A stretch of 13,827 nt of DNA from positions 1 to 13,827 of the forward strand of contig CAYLOC010000068.1 in the NCBI GenBank assembly GCA_964385195.1. The letters are read 5' to 3'. Source of the stretch: CAYLOC01 sp964385195. Its GTDB lineage: Bacteria > Actinomycetota > Actinomycetes > Propionibacteriales > Nocardioidaceae. Below, in pieces: positions 12,195 through 13,827 of this stretch. Numbering within the stretch: the stretch's first letter is position 1; each line of letters opens with the position of its first letter. The translations under genes were made by a program, and so were the position numbers. Under the pieces are notes generated by a model. It was given only the letters and a program-made list of their open reading frames with translations, made no database searches and was not told the DNA's origin.

Positions 12195-13827
12195 CCGACG
12201 CGACGGCGGTGGCGCAGGCGGTCCTGGACGGGCTCGTGGGTGGCGGGGTGACCGACGTGGTCCTTGCCCCCGGCTCCCGGTCCGCGCCCCTGGCCGTCGC
12301 CATCCATGTCGCACAGGCGGCCGGTTCCCTGCGGCTGCACGTGCGGATCGACGAGCGGACCGCGGGCTTCCTCGCGCTCGGCCTGGCGAAGACCTCCGGT
12401 CGTCCGGTCCCGGTGGTGGTCACCTCCGGGACCGCTGTGGCGAACCTGCACCCGGCGGTTCTCGAAGCCGTACATGCCGGCGTACCGCTGATCGTGCTGT
12501 CCGCGGACCGCCCGGCGCGGCTGCGGGGCACCGGGGCGAACCAGACCACGGAGCAGGCAGGACTGTTCGGTACGGCGGTGCCCTGTGTCGACGTACCCCC
12601 TGCGGCGGTGAGAACGGCCGAAGAGGCCGTGACCGCGGCCCTGCAACGGCCCGGCCCGTCGCAGGTGAACGTCCAGTTCGACATCCCGCTGCTTGCGCCC
12701 CCCGGTACCCGTGGAGGAACCGGCCAGCCGGCCGTCGCCGCACCACGGGACCGCGAGCGGCCGCGACAGCAGCAACGTCCGGGGCAGCGACCGCGTGGGC
12801 CGGTCATTCCGCTCGGGCCGCGGACCGTGGTCATCGCCGGAGACGATGCCGGCCCGCCGGCGCGGATGCTGGCCGAGTCCGCCGACTGGCCGCTGCTGGC
12901 CGAACCCACGTCCGGGGCGCGCACCGGTACCCATGCGCTGCGTACGGCCACACTGCTGCTCCAGACCGGCCTGGTCGCAGACGTGGAACGTGTCATCGTG
13001 ACCGGGCACCCGACGCTGTCCCGACCCATGGTCGCGTTACTCTCGCGGACCGATGTCGAGGTGCTCGCGGTCCGTGGACCTGCGGGGGTCTGCACCGACC
13101 CGGCGCGGCTCGCCCGCCACCTCGACGCGGTGCCACGCGTAGCGTCCCCCGAGTCCGCCGACTGGCTGCACCGTTGGCGGGCCGCGGACCGTCGGCTCAC
13201 GGCGGCGGTGGACGACCTGGTAGCCGACGACCCGGCCGCGCTTCCGCTTCGGATCGCGGCCGAGGTGGCCGCCGCCGTCGCACCGGGCGGGCTGCTGATC
13301 GTCGGGTCGTCGCAGCCGGTACGCGACCTGGACCTCATGGCACCGCCGTACCCGGCACACCAGCGGCGCAAGATCATCGGCAACCGCGGACTCTCCGGCA
13401 TCGACGGCACCGTCTCCACCGCCGTCGGTGCCGCACTCGGTCGTGACTCCACCCATGCCATCGCCTACATGGGCGACCTGACGTTCCTGCACGACGCCAC
13501 CGCGCTGCTCCTCGGGCCCGAGGAACCGTGCCCCGACCTGACCGTCGTTGTCGCCAACGACGACGGAGGTGCTGTGTTCGCGTCCCTGGAACAGGGCGCA
13601 CCGGAGTACGCCGACGGATACGAGCGAGTGTTCGGAACCGCGCACCACGCCGACCTTGCAGCGCTGTGTGCCGCCACGGGTACGCCGCACCAGCGGATCG
13701 ACGGGCCGGAGGAACTGCGCACGGCCCTGGCCGGGGCCACGACCGGCATCCGCGTCCTGGAGGTGCCGGTTCCCCGGCACGACCGGCGGCGGCTGAGCGA
13801 ACGGATCGCCGCGCTGGCGCGGGAGGT
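12191..13827 (+). CDS. menD: 2-Succinyl-5-enolpyruvyl-6-hydroxy-3-cyclohexene-1-carboxylate synthase (3' end outside window)
   Basis: The frame is open from GTG 12191 to the right edge (545 codons), so little of the protein can be missing. MenD is the thiamine-diphosphate enzyme joining 2-oxoglutarate to isochorismate, the committed step of the classical menaquinone route. Motifs are LAPGSRSAPLAVA (25-37), RIDERTAGFLALG with the ThDP-activating glutamate E55, VVVTSGTAVANLHPAV, LSADRPARLRGTGANQTT, NRGLSGIDGTVSTAVGAALG, the ThDP/Mg2+ motif GDLTFLHD (428-435; D429) and NDDGGAVFASLEQG (from N456). Between the first and middle domains, residues about 171-204 form an Arg/Gln/Pro-rich low-complexity linker. 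The start overlaps the menC stop by 4 bases, which makes menE-menC-menD one coupled unit. Confidence 0.96.
   Translation, partial: MTDATAVAQAVLDGLVGGGVTDVVLAPGSRSAPLAVAIHVAQAAGSLRLHVRIDERTAGFLALGLAKTSGRPVPVVVTSGTAVANLHPAVLEAVHAGVPLIVLSADRPARLRGTGANQTTEQAGLFGTAVPCVDVPPAAVRTAEEAVTAALQRPGPSQVNVQFDIPLLAPPGTRGGTGQPAVAAPRDRERPRQQQRPGQRPRGPVIPLGPRTVVIAGDDAGPPARMLAESADWPLLAEPTSGARTGTHALRTATLLLQTGLVADVERVIVTGHPTLSRPMVALLSRTDVEVLAVRGPAGVCTDPARLARHLDAVPRVASPESADWLHRWRAADRRLTAAVDDLVADDPAALPLRIAAEVAAAVAPGGLLIVGSSQPVRDLDLMAPPYPAHQRRKIIGNRGLSGIDGTVSTAVGAALGRDSTHAIAYMGDLTFLHDATALLLGPEEPCPDLTVVVANDDGGAVFASLEQGAPEYADGYERVFGTAHHADLAALCAATGTPHQRIDGPEELRTALAGATTGIRVLEVPVPRHDRRRLSERIAALARE

Noticed and set aside
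11455..13461. Antisense open frame of 668 codons opposite menC-menD
   Set aside because: Its product is Ser/Arg/Ala/Pro-rich with no recognisable domain, and menC and menD on the other strand carry complete catalytic motifs. It is a typical shadow frame of GC-rich coding DNA.

Overview
The window is a stretch of high-GC actinobacterial chromosome. GTG and TTG starts, 4-base start/stop overlaps, TANNNT -10 boxes placed just before start codons, and long antisense shadow frames all fit this. The gene content and rough order (hemD-hemB, then hemL-phosphatase-thioredoxin-ccdA-resB-ccsB, then the men genes) resemble the respiratory-cofactor region of Mycobacterium tuberculosis (Rv0511-Rv0555) in a more compact form. 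Frequent CGTAC-type motifs make me lean weakly towards Propionibacteriales (Nocardioides/Kribbella/Actinopolymorpha-like), but I cannot fix the genus.

Left block (1-7322, all + strand). The 3' end of hemD is followed by hemB and hemL (tetrapyrrole synthesis), a histidine phosphatase of unknown substrate, and a complete System II cytochrome c maturation set: TlpA/ResA-like lipoprotein, CcdA, ResB and CcsB/ResC. Gaps are at most 9 bp and most junctions overlap, so this reads as one operon that makes heme and attaches it to apocytochrome c outside the membrane.

Middle block (7323-9214). A 170-bp convergent spacer carries a good hairpin. Then come a small PLDc_N-type membrane protein (- strand), a short PLP-dependent threonine/serine dehydratase (+) and a small DUF4229-like membrane protein (+). 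A 15-bp tandem repeat of nearly five copies fills the convergent gap between the DUF4229 gene and menA.

Right block (9215-13827). menA (-) is divergent from menE-menC-menD (+), which overlap by 4 bp each; menD runs off the right edge. Together they supply four enzymes of the classical menaquinone pathway: SEPHCHC synthase, o-succinylbenzoate synthase, OSB-CoA ligase and DHNA prenyltransferase.

The whole window is therefore a respiratory-chain cofactor cluster (heme, cytochrome c, menaquinone). I saw no phage, transposon, CRISPR, defence or secondary-metabolite system, no RNA gene, no broken gene, and no gene-free stretch above about 175 bp. The less understood parts are the histidine phosphatase, the two small membrane proteins, the 15-bp repeat and the apparently leaderless promoters.
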